A stretch of DNA of 64,000 bases from Eleusine coracana subsp. coracana (GCA_032690845.1 CM064429.1:16028569-16092568); one strand, 5' to 3'. Shown: positions 34,543-46,512, counted from the stretch's first letter. Program-made: numbers and translations. Notes: generated by a model not told the origin, from the letters alone.

Positions 34543-35150
34543 AAAACGCCCACACCAGTCTATCGTTTCCAGCGCACGATCCAGGCGCACCCGACAAAAG
34601 GTTCCTCCCGTCACCTTCTTTTCAAAAGTCCATGATTGGCTCTCAAAGCCGAGGCAGTTAGTCCACACACACCCATCATGTCACGGAACCCTGTTATTTG
34701 AGCGTAGCTTCTCTCCTGCATGCCCACATGCTCTGAGCGGTGTAAAACTTCATTAAAGTCACCGATGCACAACCACAGAAGTGGTGATGATGACTTCAAA
34801 AATTTTAGCACACCCCACGTCTTATGATGCTCACTGGTCTGCGTCTCCCCGTAAACACAAGTAATCCTCCAAGGGTCAGTGTCACCCTCTTTGATGATCA
34901 ATATGGTACTACGAATAAGGTAAAAAAGACACATTGATATCATTATTCCAAAACAAACCTATTCACCACTCCGCTCATTGCTACTAATAGCAAAAGAATT
35001 ATCATATCCCAAGGTGGACTTTAGTCCTTCCACCTGCGATTTGTGTACTTGTGTTTCAAGAACATACAACACGGATGGGCAACATTATTCGCAAGCTCGC
35101 GATGCTCCTTCACTGTCTTGGCATTGCCAAGTCCGCGACAGTTCCAACTC
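34543..35150 (-). pseudogene. LINE endonuclease (N-terminal and middle parts of ORF2)
   Basis: On the minus strand, N-C-R-G-L-G-N (about 35130) marks the start of an EEP-type endonuclease. The frame 34943-34611 has R-I-T-C-V-Y-G-E and L-W-L-C-I-G-D-F-N-E-V-L, conserved catalytic blocks. The domain continues at 24129 across the copia insertion (S-D-H-G-P). Frameshifts are present near 34950. Confidence 0.85.
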
Positions 35151-35157
35151 AAGCAAC

Positions 35158-36444
35158 TTATTGCACCTGGCGGCACTCCTCAAGAGAGCCCACCCTATTC
35201 ATCTCCTTGCTACTACTTGGGTCATCCTGCTTGGTCCTCTTCTTGTCTCTAGGAGACACATATGCTGGCGGATGTGGAGGTACCCCCTGTGGCACAGATT
35301 CTATGGGGGCCCTGAGGACTAGTTTCTTTTGTGCCGTCGACTCCTTCCTCTCTTGCGACTCGCCTGCCCCCACAATGGCCTTTAGTGGGCTTGAAGTAGT
35401 ATCCTTCAGCTCATCTCGTAGCTCTCCATCCACCCCAGCTTCCTCTGAGTTCCTTTTGCGTGACCCAGAGTTCTCAGAGAGGTGATTCCCCTTCGTGTAC
35501 CAGACAGTGCCTTGTGATCCTCGCGCTCCTGCCCTTCCTCCTCTACCTGAGCGTCTAGGTGCCGGACCCCCCAACACCCTAGACTCCTCTTGCTGGTCCT
35601 TTTGGTGCTCACCCTCCCTTTGCGTAGCGCTCCGGAATCTCGGTGTGTCTGGTTTCCATGTTACTTCATCAGCAAGCATCCAATTACCATAGTGCAGCTC
35701 TTCCTAAATGTACTCGCTAGATCCACACTCAAAGTGAGTGTGCCCCATTATACCACAATAAGAACAAAAATGTGAGAGCTTTTCATACTTGACTAGCAAG
35801 ACCACTACCTCGCAGTTTTTCGACGATATAGTAACAACTCTTGAAAGAGGTTTCGAGGACTCAAGCCTGACCCTCGCTTTGTGGAAGTCACCCGACCTCG
35901 ACGAGACAGCCCTCATGTCAACTTCAACCACCTCCTCAACCTTCACCGCCAGTTGGTTCACGATGTGATCTGTGCGATACAGGTGGGGGATCCTATGGAT
36001 CTGAATCCATGCTAGTACCTTGCTTGGTTCTACCTTTGGAAGGAAGGTGGCACCATCAAACTCATCCAGCATCAGGGCGCATCCCCGAAAGAGCCAAGGA
36101 CCCTCCTCCATAATGCGGTTCCAGTCTCCCAAGCATGCCGCCTGGACAAGAAATATATTCTTCCTAATTGGCCTGAATGTCACTTCCTTTGTCAGGTTCC
36201 ACGCCAACTTCATCGTCGAGAACAACGACGTAGGGCTGAATATTTTCGTGGTCAATAGCTTGGCCACTGCCATCCACTTTACCGCTAGTAGATCCTTCTT
36301 CTCCCTCTCTACCAGCACCACTCCTTCCTTCTCCGAGTCACTCAAGTGCAAACGACGCAACAGATTATTGACATCCACCTCGCGCTGCCTCATGTTTCCC
36401 CTAGATGATTCTGCCGCCATCCCAAACCAAACCGCACCCGCCAA
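35158..36444 (-). pseudogene. LINE ORF1 (nucleic-acid-binding protein)
   Basis: The frame 36444-35704 has an N-terminal domain of the type found in plant LINE ORF1 (R-K-N-I-F-L-V-Q-A-A, G-P-W-L-F-R-G). It ends with C-S-Y-C-G-I-M-G-H-T-H-F-E-C, a CX2CX4HX4C zinc knuckle. One in-frame TAG (35704-35706) separates it from the continuing 35679-35158 frame, which is basic and Glu/Arg-rich. It would bind LINE RNA. It is inactive because of the stop. Confidence 0.85.
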
Positions 36445-36653
36445 ACCCTAGAGGCCAACTATTCTGCCAAGGCTGGGAAGTAGCGCAAAGGCACCCCATA
36501 GTCAGCCCGAACAGGATTGAGAGCCCCGGGGGAGGGATGGACGCTAGCTTGTTCGGTCTGGCACCCCCGCCGACATGATCGCCGCCGGAGTCGCCAAACC
36601 CTAGGAGAGTCCTAGGTCAGTCATCGCTCCAGACAATCCCGCCAGTAGTCGTG

Positions 36654-36815
36654 GTGGCCGAGTCGTAATCAAGCTGGGCGCGTCTTATTCAGCCCATGGG
36701 TTACTAATTCTAGTACCTAATAATCAGTTATCAGGCCCAAGGCCTGTGATCAGGCTTAGACGATTCAGGAAGGTACGCACGCTTGAGGAGATAGGGCAGC
36801 CTGGTGACCATGGAT
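36654..36815. other. Short flank of the LINE insertion
   Basis: Host-side sequence right of the LINE target duplication; no gene seen. Confidence 0.3.
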
Positions 36816-37225
36816 TCAAAAACCGTCAAAAACCGCTCGGTTTTCACGGTTTTTGATCAAACCGGTCCGGTCCAGTTTGATCGGACGACTGGTTTTTGGT
36901 ATAATACAATTTAAAATTTTAAAAATTCAAAAAATTTTGAAATCACGAAAACCGAGAAAACCGAGCGGTAAACCAAAGAAACCAATCGATAAACCGGAAA
37001 AACCGAGCGGTTTAAAACCTATAAAAAATAGAGAAAACCGAGCGATAAACCGAAAACCAAATGATAAACCAGAAAAACCGAGCGATAAACCGAGAAAACC
37101 GGCCAGCTTTCTTTCAAATCATATTTAAATTCGTGTTGTCATTTAAACGGTTTATAGTTCGGTTTTTCTGGTTTCATGGTTTTCATCAAACCGGTTGGCT
37201 TCGGTTTCCATGATACAAACGGTTT
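36816..37225. repeat. AACCG/CGGTTT-rich degenerate element, hAT-like
   Basis: Dense AAAACCGAGCGG and CGGTTTT words run in both orientations, with approximate terminal similarity (ATTCAAAAACCG versus ATTAAAAAACCG in complement). It resembles the bounded hAT MITE at 17054-17482 in style, but I cannot place a target duplication. Confidence 0.5.
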
Positions 37226-37226
37226 T

Positions 37227-38012
37227 TTAATGATGACTCAATTGATCGTAGGAATTTGCACTTGCCGAACCTACGACGGAACCTGCGGCGCGAGCAGGCA
37301 GTCCGACTACAATTCCTCGACGATGGAACGCGTGAGCCCTCCTGATTTCGCGGCACCCACGCAGCCTGGAGCGCCCCTCTTGATTTCACGCCGTCGATTC
37401 CCTCTGCTGCAGCGCCGTCGTGATTGTCCTACCCGGACTGATTCAGGCGCATCGTCATGCGGCCGTCAGCGTCAGGAACCATGGCCGCATCACTCCATTA
37501 ACAATCAGAGGTTAGAATATTTCCATTGTTTTACATGTACCGTAAGTAGGTATTTTGTGCATCAGTGAAAGTACATGTGTGCCTGTTCTGCTTGCTATTT
37601 TCATGTCGTGCTCAGGAGTATCAGATGCTCATCAAACATCTATATGTTCCAAGCTCTTCCACATTAGAAACCAAAAAGAAACAGGTGTCCAAGGTCTCAG
37701 AAAATCGCACTATACTTTTCTGTCAATACTTTTCATGTCTGATGTTGTTAGTGAGACAAAAGGAAACTAACACTGTTGCCGTGCCGGAGTTGTTTTTGGT
37801 AGAATAAGTATTGATTGGTTAGTGATAGTATCAATTTTGATTTTGTCACTTATACTTTTTTTCCCTTTCAGATAGGATTTCTCTATTGCTATATGGTTCC
37901 GACACGGCAGGGCATTCACGTTGTTGCTCTCATGCACCTTCCCGTCTTCAGTTCAACAACTTAGTGGATGACGACCCGAATCATTTGGATCTTGACCCCT
38001 CCAGGAGTCCAG
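37227..38012 (+). pseudogene. Exon-like fragments of an unrecognised gene
   Basis: Three plus-strand blocks look spliced. A GC-rich block ends at CAATCAGAG/GTTAGA (about 37509). A block encoding E-Y-Q-M-L-I-K-H-L-Y-V-P-S-S-S lies between TGCTCAG and AAACAG/GTGTCC (37617-37684). A block containing F-N-N-L-V-D-D-D-P-N-H-L-D-L-D-P-S lies between CTTTCAG (37871) and CCAG/GTAATT (38012). Nothing identifies the protein, and the start is unclear. It may be a captured or decaying gene. Confidence 0.3.
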
Positions 38013-38269
38013 GTAATTGGATGATCCAGGAATCATGATCATTACAATCGTCACCCCAACCTCTATTGGTTTATAAAGGAATCTCTACTTTTTTCTGAAC
38101 GCTGGTTCTGTTCTGTATGTTTGACTTCAGTACACGAGGTCAACTATAATAACGAAATTGATTAGTAAAATAGTTGAAAAGCATGCATCTAGATTGGTAG
38201 AGACGAATTGTACTATAAATTGATTAGTAAATTTTAGGACTCTATACAGACAAGCATGCATATTATATA

Positions 38270-38545
38270 TCTTAGCACAAACCCTGCATTTTGTACACGA
38301 CAAGCAGTACTGCTCAAATAATTAACCTGGTCTGATCACTAACTAAAGATTGTTTATTGTTAATCCCTAATAGTCTAGTGTAGTTCTATAGTCCAATTGA
38401 TCCCACACATTGTAATAATGAAATAGGAACTGAAAGCTGATTGAGTAGTGCTTTTGTCATTTGTCATTGTAATGGTTTATTTACTGAATTTTGAATTTCT
38501 TTCAATGTAATGGCTTGAAATTTGCTCATGTTTGCTGCATTGTTT
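38270..38545. repeat. Diverged repeat, left copy (partner at 48310-48545)
   Basis: Shares with 48310-48545 the phrases TGATCCCA, TTTGTCATTGTAATGGTTTATT, TTGAATTT and TGGCTT...GCTCATG in the same order and orientation. The minus-strand SIRE-like element lies between the two copies. Confidence 0.65.
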
Positions 38546-38646
38546 ACAACAATCCAGAAAAGAAACTTGATTTTTCTTTACACCTGTTTATGTTCTGTCA
38601 TTGTTTTGTCTATATACACATGTTGAACAACAATGGAATTGACTAG

Positions 38647-39066
38647 TGTAAGGACCGAAGGCATACCGAGAGGGGGGAGAGGTGAATCGGTAAGCTGCTC
38701 ATAAATTCAAATACTTCAATTGACACTAATTGAGTCTAACAATTGTTGCAACCTAACCGATACACAACCGATCACGATAGGCTCGATCACCGACACCTAA
38801 CCGGTCTAGGTCTCACCATAGACCAAGAGTAACAACCTAGATCACACCCTCAAGGACACTCTAGCTTAGATGTGCATCAATGCTCAAGTTACTCTCACTA
38901 GCACTCTCAAGATATGCAATATCTCCTCCTAGTGCTCTCCTCTTTTCCTCTTGGACCTTACCAAATGCTCTCAGGTATTCCACTGACCAAGAGTGGTCTC
39001 CAAGACCCCAGCAACGAAGTTATATAGGCTTCCAATCTCTAATTAGTCGTTGCTCCACGAAATCCA
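38647..39066 (-). repeat. Truncated 3' LTR of the minus-strand SIRE-like element
   Basis: Starts TGTAAGGACCGAAGGC like the right LTR and matches it up to about 39066. It lacks about 430 bp present at 46640-47065 of the right LTR, and the outer half (47370-48189 equivalent) is missing. Confidence 0.8.
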
Positions 39067-39254
39067 CTTTTTGGGAGATCAAGATGAGTCAAACACACTC
39101 GAATGAAAACCATGACTCATCAAAATCCACGAACATCGATAAAACCACTAAAATAAGATCCAAAAGTATCTATCTCCCAAAACCAATGTACACGTATGCT
39201 CCCCTAGATACAAACTACTCTCGATCGCACAGGATCACACTCCAACTCCCCCTA

Positions 39255-39290
39255 GATCTATGAAATACTTCTCCCCCTTTGGCAACAAGC
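39255..39290 (-). promoter_or_regulatory. GGGGGAG motif downstream of ORF3
   Basis: On the minus strand GCCAAAGGGGGAGAAGT, identical to the motif at about 32894 in the plus-strand copia element, lies after the ORF3 stop; a second TAGGGGGAGTTGG is close by (about 39245). Confidence 0.7.
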
Positions 39291-39382
39291 ACCAAAACGC
39301 GGGAAAAAATGAACATCTACGCGCTTGTGGTTGAAGAAAATGGTGCAGTGACGTACTCTGAAGGCTCTGCTCCTGGTTGCTC

Positions 39383-42300
39383 CTATGCTAGATCCTGCTG
39401 TGCTCCCTGATTCTGTGCCGCCTGAGCATCCATCTGCTTGAAGAAGTCAAGGTCTACGGGCGACTCGGACCCTCTGTCCTGCCCATTGGTAGGACTGATG
39501 AGTACATCATACCCATGGATACACACAACACTCCTCCAACTAAGATGAAAGTTCATGTGCATCACCTGAATTTACAGGTGAGATCGTTTTTAATGTTTTT
39601 ATTATGTGGTTTTGAGAATAGATTGCTACCTAATATATTAATTGTTGTTAGAAACCATGGAGATGATGATGAGATAGCTGGGGAGGTGATTGGAGGCGTG
39701 ATGGGCCAGCATGGACGTCCAAGCCAAGGTGGAGGCCCAATTAAAATCGACTTCGAGTCTGTTTTGAAGCCCAGGACCAGTCTGCACTAAAACGGATGCC
39801 CAGAACGCATACAGACTCGGATTTGGACGTTCTATATATGCCTGTAAAGATAACGAAAAGACCTTTCTAACCCAACCGGTCCCATGTCAAAATTCGTCCT
39901 GAGCTATCAGCAATCGCCGAAACAAATCGACCTCCAGAATCTGTCCTGGTCCTACGACAGCGTAATCGGTCTTTGGGCCATGTATCGAGTTGAGCCCACT
40001 TAGGGCTGCATCCAGGGGGTCTTGCATGACCCTAGGGTCCTCATATACAGCCGCCACCTCTATATTAGAATTTGGGTTTTGCTTAGATTATTCTGTTCAT
40101 AACAGTTTCGTTGTCATATCGGTTTGTGAGACCCTAACTTATGAGATTCATCATATACTTGTAGATTTGGTTGCATTCTTCTTTGTTCTTGCTTGTGTTC
40201 TTGATTTGCAGGCAAGGATAAGCCTTCTCGGTGAGATCAATCGTTCTTGGATGGTTGATAACCATAGGAGATGTTGTGCTGTGATTGCGGGGTTCAGAAC
40301 GTGTCGTTCGGAAGCCGGATCGATTTGTGTATCGCCTCCGCCTTAGTCAAGTTAACTAGAACCTATCGGAAGATCGGGAACCCTTGTTCATATCAAGGAC
40401 TGTGGATGTCTCCTCAGCAACAGACACCTGAAGAAGAGCAAGGTCATTCACATCATCCTGAGTGAAACCTCGGCGGACTAGATCTTCTGCTACCTCAGGT
40501 GTGACTAGAGGAGTGTCTGTAGTAGAAGAGGGTGGAGCTATAGCTATCTCTAGGGCTGTCTGGGAGTCTGCACGTGTTGTGTGCACTATCTCTGAGAACA
40601 GACTCTTGACTGGAAGTTGTTGGGAGGTGGAAGGTCCTGCCATCTATGAAGTAGAAGAGTGTGTCGATGAAGAGAACAACACAGAAACTAAGAAGGTGGA
40701 CACGGGGAGAACTGAGCTGGTGAGTGAGTCTGTCTTGCTCCCCCTATCTGTAACACCCCTTAGTGTGACAACCCACTGGACTGGGCTATCATCATAGCAG
40801 TGAAGGGCCCTCGCTGTGTCTGCAACGTTTGAAACTATGGAAGTGTAGAAGGTCCTTGCTGCTGACTGGCCTGCCTTTAAGTCATCTCAGCCATCTAGGT
40901 CATGAGTGTAGTCATCAGCACCATCTGCTGTCTCCGAAGCTCTGCCTGTCCTCTGATGACCTTCATGATTTGATGTTTCTCCTCAGTTGCGCTCTGGATG
41001 AAGTCACCTAGCCATCCTGCCAGTGCTGCTATAGTGAGGGCGTCCTCTGTCTGTGTACCTGTAGGCTGGGGAGGTGCTCCTGTAGTAGCTGACACAGGAA
41101 CCACCGTCTCTGGATGAGCTGCCTGCTCGTGAGTGACTGGCGGTGACTCCTGCTCCTCCTCTCCTGTCTGCTGACTCGAGGCTGACTGTGAACCCCTGGG
41201 GACTCTAGGTGAGTAGCTGGTGGTCACCTCAAGGAACACGTCATACTGCTCCTCTGTCACTAGTCCCATCCTCCTCAAAAGATAGTAGATGTAAGGAGCA
41301 TAGACTAGGTGATGTCCTCCTACCCTCTCAGAGATAACCTCCTCCATCTCACCAATCAGTAAATCAGCCAAGTCAAACGGTTGTCTCCTTAGTATAGCTG
41401 CTACTGCCCACTTGTGAAGTGAACTCCTCTCTGTATCCAGACCTGGGAATGATAGTCATGGTGACTATTGCTCTAACCATCTTTCAGTGAGTCTCATAGG
41501 GCCTCTCTCAAAGCCTGGGGTAAGTCTCACAGGGTCTCTCTCAAAGCTTGGGGTATGCGGTGGTGGAAAGGCAATCGACACCATGTCGTCTGAAGGTAGC
41601 TTCCCTCTCTGTGGTCTACGGGGTGGAGCAAGAGTCGGGTAGGCACTCCTGTACAGCTGGAAATCTGAAGCTAGGAGTCCAAAGCTGGCTATCAGATCAC
41701 CCCTGCTCACACGCTATGGCTGCCCTCTGAACAAGAATCAGATCTCTGAGCGGTCTCTAGAAATCCACAGTGTAGCATAGAGCTCTAGCACTGTATCCTC
41801 TCTGTATCTATGGGATTCATGACCAACTCTGCCAGACCAAGTAGGTAAGTGAAATACTGCTCCATGTTTGTGCCTGTGGCTCTCCTCATAGCCTGGTAAG
41901 TGCTGTACTGCTGCAGCACAAACAACTTATCTTTGCCTTTCAGCAAAAGATAGTGTCTCAAACCCTCTCCAATCCTCCTCTGGAGGCCCGCCCAGTACCT
42001 CTCTCCTGCAGCGGGGTCCTTGGGGACTGGAACCCACTACTCGAAGGAGACAAGACGCAACAACTTAAGGTCCTTTGCAGGAACCTTAAGAATGTATGTC
42101 TCTCCAGCTGCCTGTACCTGTCTCTGCAGCCTCCTCGTGTACACTGCACAGATGCACCTCGGGTCTCCTGCCATGTGAGCAGTCCTCTGCTGCTGTGGCT
42201 GTACCGGCTGCTCAGTCTCCTCCTCCTCAAACTCCTCTGACAACTCAAACTCTAACTCTGAGCCCTCCTCTGACTCTGACTCCTCTGACTCCTCCTGGTG

Positions 42301-42624
42301 CCTGGAGGATCCCTGCTCTATAGGTCTCGACGACCTCTCCTAACGAGAAGTCAGAGTACCCTACGACCACAGTGACAACCTGATCCTGGTGTACAGCTTT
42401 GGCCCGGTGGTCCTCTGCTTGGTGCTCCTCCTATGACCCTGGTCGTATGTCTGAGTATCTGTGATCAACAGTGATCCAAGTATCCTGCGTGAAGCCTCCA
42501 TGGCATCCAGGTGTTGTGCTAACCTCCTAGCCCTCTTAGACTTTGGGTCTAGTCTAGTCCTCTTCTTGCTCTTAGGCTTCTCAGGCATCTTACCCTTGCC
42601 CTTATCCTGTCCAGAACCTGCCAT
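39383..42624 (-). pseudogene. ORF3 of the minus-strand SIRE-like element
   Basis: The N-terminal frame (42624-42361) is strongly basic (K-P-K-S-K-K-R-T-R-L). The frame 41371-40895 contains V-Y-A-P-Y-I-Y-Y-L-L-R-R, matching ORF3 of the copia element at 31268, then a Gln/Glu/Pro-rich stretch. Frames 40643-40396 and 39495-39383 give the acidic/Gln-rich C-terminus, separated by the nested solo LTR. Several frameshifts and stops (for example in 41400-42360) make it non-functional. Confidence 0.65.
39496..40395 (+). mobile_element. Solo LTR, 900 bp, nested in ORF3
   Basis: TGATGAG...CATATCA ends, with target duplication AGGAC (39491-39495 and 40396-40400). A TATA-like TTCTATATATG (about 39829) fits the plus orientation. 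No internal retrotransposon sequence follows, so this is an LTR-LTR recombination product. Its last 230 bases match, inverted, the sequence at 63767-64000. Confidence 0.85.
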
Positions 42625-44490
42625 TCCTGGTGATTGCTGACATTGTCACTGCACGCACGTAGGTATAGAAAGGATAAGCATTGAACCTATATAAAACTAC
42701 AAGCAAAGCACCGCTAGGGAAGAATGCACAATAGAAATCCTAGCACTGAGATGAAGGACATGATCACTAGACAAATATGCAAAGTAACAACAGTGATCAT
42801 CTACTATATGTGGCTGGTGTGAGTCATCTAGTGTATAGTCAAATAATGGCCAATAAATCTAACTACAGACTAAATAGGAGATAGACCCTAGACATGCAAT
42901 TAACAGATATGCAAGGAATTAATTGCATCTAAGTTGAGTTAATTAGCAATTAATGCAACTAACCATGGATAGTCAATTCTAATTGCATCAATTAAATGAA
43001 TTACTTAAAAATAGGGCATAATCGATGAATTGCAGAATGAGGTCAATACCCTGGGAATACTCGAGGCCGAAGATGTCGAGAGCACGCAACCGATCGCCAA
43101 AAACTTAAACTTTCGGGTCGCCGGCAATGAAGGAGGGAAAAGGTGCAAGCTTTTGCCCTATTCGATGGAACTCGGTGTGGGCAGAGGGGTGGTGCAGCTT
43201 GTGCACGCGCGCATGGAGGAAGCAGGCAGCACTGCTCAGTGGCGAGTCGACGGCGAGCGGTGGCGGCGACGGCTATGCGGCAGCGGCGGCTTGCGTAGAG
43301 GCGGCGCTCGGGCACAAGCAGCAGCAGGTGCAGCTGCACGCGGGCGAGAGCGAGGGCGAGCACAGTGGCGCAGGAGCTAGTGCGCGGGAGCACGGAGCGG
43401 CACGACGGCCCTTCAGTGACATTGGGGGAGAGGAGCTCGGCGGCGGAGGGAGCGAGGCGGCGGGTTCGTGAACTCGGCGTCAGAGAGAACGAGGATGAAG
43501 CCAATGCCGATTTTGACCTAAGTCAAAGATGAAATCAACGACCGTGATCGAATCAAAGACGGATCAACGGTCACAGATCAGGATTGCATTGCGCGATCAA
43601 TTATAGTGAACGGACTGTACGGTCCAAAGATCGGACCGTACGGTCACTCTGAAAATTTCACTGAATCAAGGAATTTCTCTATTTTTCCAAGTGTCCTCAC
43701 TTAACACTCAAATAAACACTGCACTTGGAATATGAAGAGAACTCTCAAACACTCATTTTCAAATAGTGGCTCACTATTGCCTTATAATTTTCGTAAATGC
43801 CAAATGAAGAATCAACAAATAAGAACCAAAGTGAATAAGAGCCAAATGGGTATGTATGAGCTTTAGTCCATGAACCGCGCGAGTGGGTTTAACCTCGGAG
43901 TTCATAAGAGCTTGCTCAATGGGCATGAGGCACAATCCTTTCCTTTGGTCACACTTGCGGAGATGTAATCTCATATTGATCATGAGGCACAAATATCTGG
44001 AATTTTGACAAGCCTCCTTTGTGTTTCCTATATGATGCATGCAACAAGCATTTTACATATGTATAGAAAGTAAACATGTCATGTGAATGCAAGCAATATT
44101 TAAACAAGACACAAAGGAAACCTAACAATGTCAAGTTTGAAGCCCTTCCAAGCTTACTCACTACAAGCCATACCCTTGCCTTGAGAGAAGTCAAACCACC
44201 ATCTCAAGCACTCCCCCTTACTTATAGCTATCTTGGATGGGTTAGACATTGACTAATTTTTATGTGTTTTTGTTTTAGTTATTTACACATGCATGGATGT
44301 AAAGCATACTAGTCACAAAGAAGTCCTAATTACCATGCAATGCAAGAGAAAGAAAAACACACTACAACTACCAAGAACACACACGATTACCTCCTTCATG
44401 AGTAGATATATCGTTGAGGTCCATGTCACTTGTGGTGGACTTCACATGATCTTCATGAAGCTCTTGGTCCACCACCACCACCACCACCTT
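42625..44490 (-). other. Region of the SIRE-like element where pol is missing
   Basis: No pol domain on either strand. A GC-rich block (43110-43480) is open in several frames without recognisable domains. Near 43600-43640 two palindromic CGGACYGTACGGTC words occur, comparable to those found upstream of ORF3 in the plus-strand copia element. Confidence 0.6.
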
Positions 44491-45536
44491 TTAGGTCTTG
44501 TTCTCGGGCACCCACTTGTACTTTATTGACCTCTCAAGATCAATAATGCACTTAGGCACCCATATGCTCTTGGCCTTTCTCTTCTTGTTTGGTGGTCCCA
44601 AAGCCTTAGCCTTCACCTTGCCATCCTTGTTCCTAAAAAGTTTGAAATGTGTGTTCTCATGGAACATGTTAGCGTTAGGCAAAACAATAGAACTTCTCAC
44701 CATAGGACAATTCTTGATGGTGTGGCCATCCTTGCAACACCTCTCACAATAGTAGTCGTCGGCGAGTACGTGTTTGATCCATGCGAGGATAGAATCACTC
44801 GTCCCGATGATGTCGATGGTGGCGAGATATGAGCCAAGTCCCTGATGAGAGACATTATTCACAAGGTTTCTCTCAAGAATCTCCTTGTGGATGGCTTTAC
44901 CATGTGTAAGCCTCTCGAAGCCATCCATCACCATTTTCCTCTCTTCCTTGAGCTTGTGAAATTCCTTCAAAACAAATGGCTCAAGAGAAGAAACCTCAAC
45001 CGAGGTGGTTAGTTCATCACACATAGTAGAAGCATCGCTCTTGGATGAACTAGAGGAGGGAGAGGCAAGGTTGTCAACATTGATGGCCTCAAAAGTAAGT
45101 TCAAGGGCCTCGTTCTTCTCATGTAGCTCTACATGATCACCTGTGAGTTTGTCATAACTCTTGTTTAGGGCCTCATGAGATGTGACAAGGTTCTTGAGCT
45201 CACTCTCAAGATCACCAACACGGTCCTTAGCAAACTTACACCCTTTTCTTACCACATCCAACATTTTGGATTTCTTGACTGTGATGTCGCGGGCTTGCTC
45301 AAGCATACTCTAAAGCTCAGCGCAGGAGAGCTCCTCATCATCGCTGTCATCACTGCTCTCATCCTCACTCTTTCCAAGTTGGCTCGCGGCCATGAGGCAC
45401 ATGGGAGGTGGAGGAAGAGCTCGTGGTGATGTGGTCTTGATCATGGCTAGGTCGGCCACTTCTTCATCACTTGAGGAGGAGGACTCATCACTTGAGTTGT
45501 CACTTGTTCACTCTCCAACAAGGGCCTTGCGCGAGA

Positions 45537-45567
<31 letters not shown>

Positions 45568-46474
45568 CTTCTTCTTCTTCTTCTTCTTCTTCTTCTTCTT
45601 CTTCTTCATCACTTGAGTCTTGGTACTTAGCTTCTTTCTTGGGCTTAGGACAATCTCGAACAAAGTGGTTCTTTGACCCACAGTTGTACCACTTGCCCCT
45701 GGACTTGGAAGCAAACTTGTTCTTGAAGGTCCTCATCTTCTTCATGAGAAGAGCCAAGTCCTTACTCAAGTCATCTTCATCATTATCACCATCTTCTTCA
45801 ATCTCTGCCTTCTTCTTGCTCTTCTTGCTCTTGACAGGCTCTTGCTTCTCGGCTTGAAGAGCAAGGTTGGATGGTTGAGGATCATCCAAACCCAGCTGGT
45901 AGCTCTCAAAGGCGGTGATCTTGTCAAGTACATCCTTCATGGTCTTGGTCTTGAGGTCACCTTGCAAGGTGAAGGTGATGATGGACTCATACTTGGGGTC
46001 TTTGAATAGCCTCAAGAATCTTCTTATCACCTCAACAGGCTTCAGCTTGAAGTAATCCCCAAGAGCATTGATATCCTCCACTAGAACATGAAAGCGAGAA
46101 TAAACAGTGTTAGCTCTCTCATGTGATAATCTAGTGAAGTTATCATACTTGTTCTTTACCACATAGTATCTTTTGTCTTTGACATCACCGGTACCCTCAT
46201 GGAGACCCTGAATCTTAGTCCAGATACCATGTGCTGTGAAACTAGCATCCAACCTAGAAAAGACATCCTTAGATATGCACGCAAATAGAGCATTCTTGGC
46301 CTTAACGTTGCACTTAATAAAATCAGGCTCAAGCAGGTTCACATCCGCATAAGACTCATGAGTGACCATCCATATCTCTGGATCAAGGGACTCCAGGTAG
46401 GCTTGCATGCGAGCCTTCCAACACCCATAGTCCTCCCCATTGAATATGCGAACATTCCGCACCAGTCCCGACAT
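44491..46474 (-). pseudogene. Gag of the minus-strand SIRE-like element
   Basis: The frame 46474-45500 begins M-S-G-L-V-R-N-V-R-I-F-N-G-E-D-Y, typical of copia gag. It ends in a knuckle W-Y-N-C-G-S-K-N-H-F-V-R-D-C that lacks the first Cys, followed by a long Glu run coded by the GAA repeat. After a frame break the second frame (45306-44491) is coiled-coil-like and has an intact C-E-R-C-C-K-D-G-H-T-I-K-N-C knuckle. Gag binds and packages element RNA. The break at or after the GAA repeat may come from slippage. Confidence 0.85.
45538..45606 (+). repeat. (CTT)23 microsatellite
   Basis: Twenty-three uninterrupted CTT units, GAA on the coding strand of the SIRE-like gag, where they extend an acidic Glu stretch. 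The frame breaks just downstream. Confidence 0.97.
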
Positions 46475-46512
46475 CCTTACTCAAGGCGGTGAAGCCTCAA
46501 AGATGAGCAGTT

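Larger units (their letters stand above)
21393..36640 (-). mobile_element. LINE retrotransposon (minus strand), split by a copia element
   Basis: The 3' A tail appears as T10 at 21393-21402. It is flanked by GCCAGCAGCCGTG (21380-21392) and by GCCAGTAGTCGTG (36641-36653), a 13-bp target duplication with two transitions, which fixes both ends. Without the copia insert the element is about 4.86 kb. On the minus strand the order is ORF1 with a zinc knuckle, endonuclease, reverse transcriptase, RNase H, A tail: the plan of plant L1-type LINEs. Stops, frameshifts and an internal duplication make it inactive. The two mismatches in the duplication suggest an old insertion. Confidence 0.85.

Noticed and set aside
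43030..43504. ORFs of 114-153 codons in the pol-less gap of the SIRE-like element as captured genes
   Set aside because: GC-rich, open in several frames, no recognisable domain, and no splice structure; not enough to call a gene.
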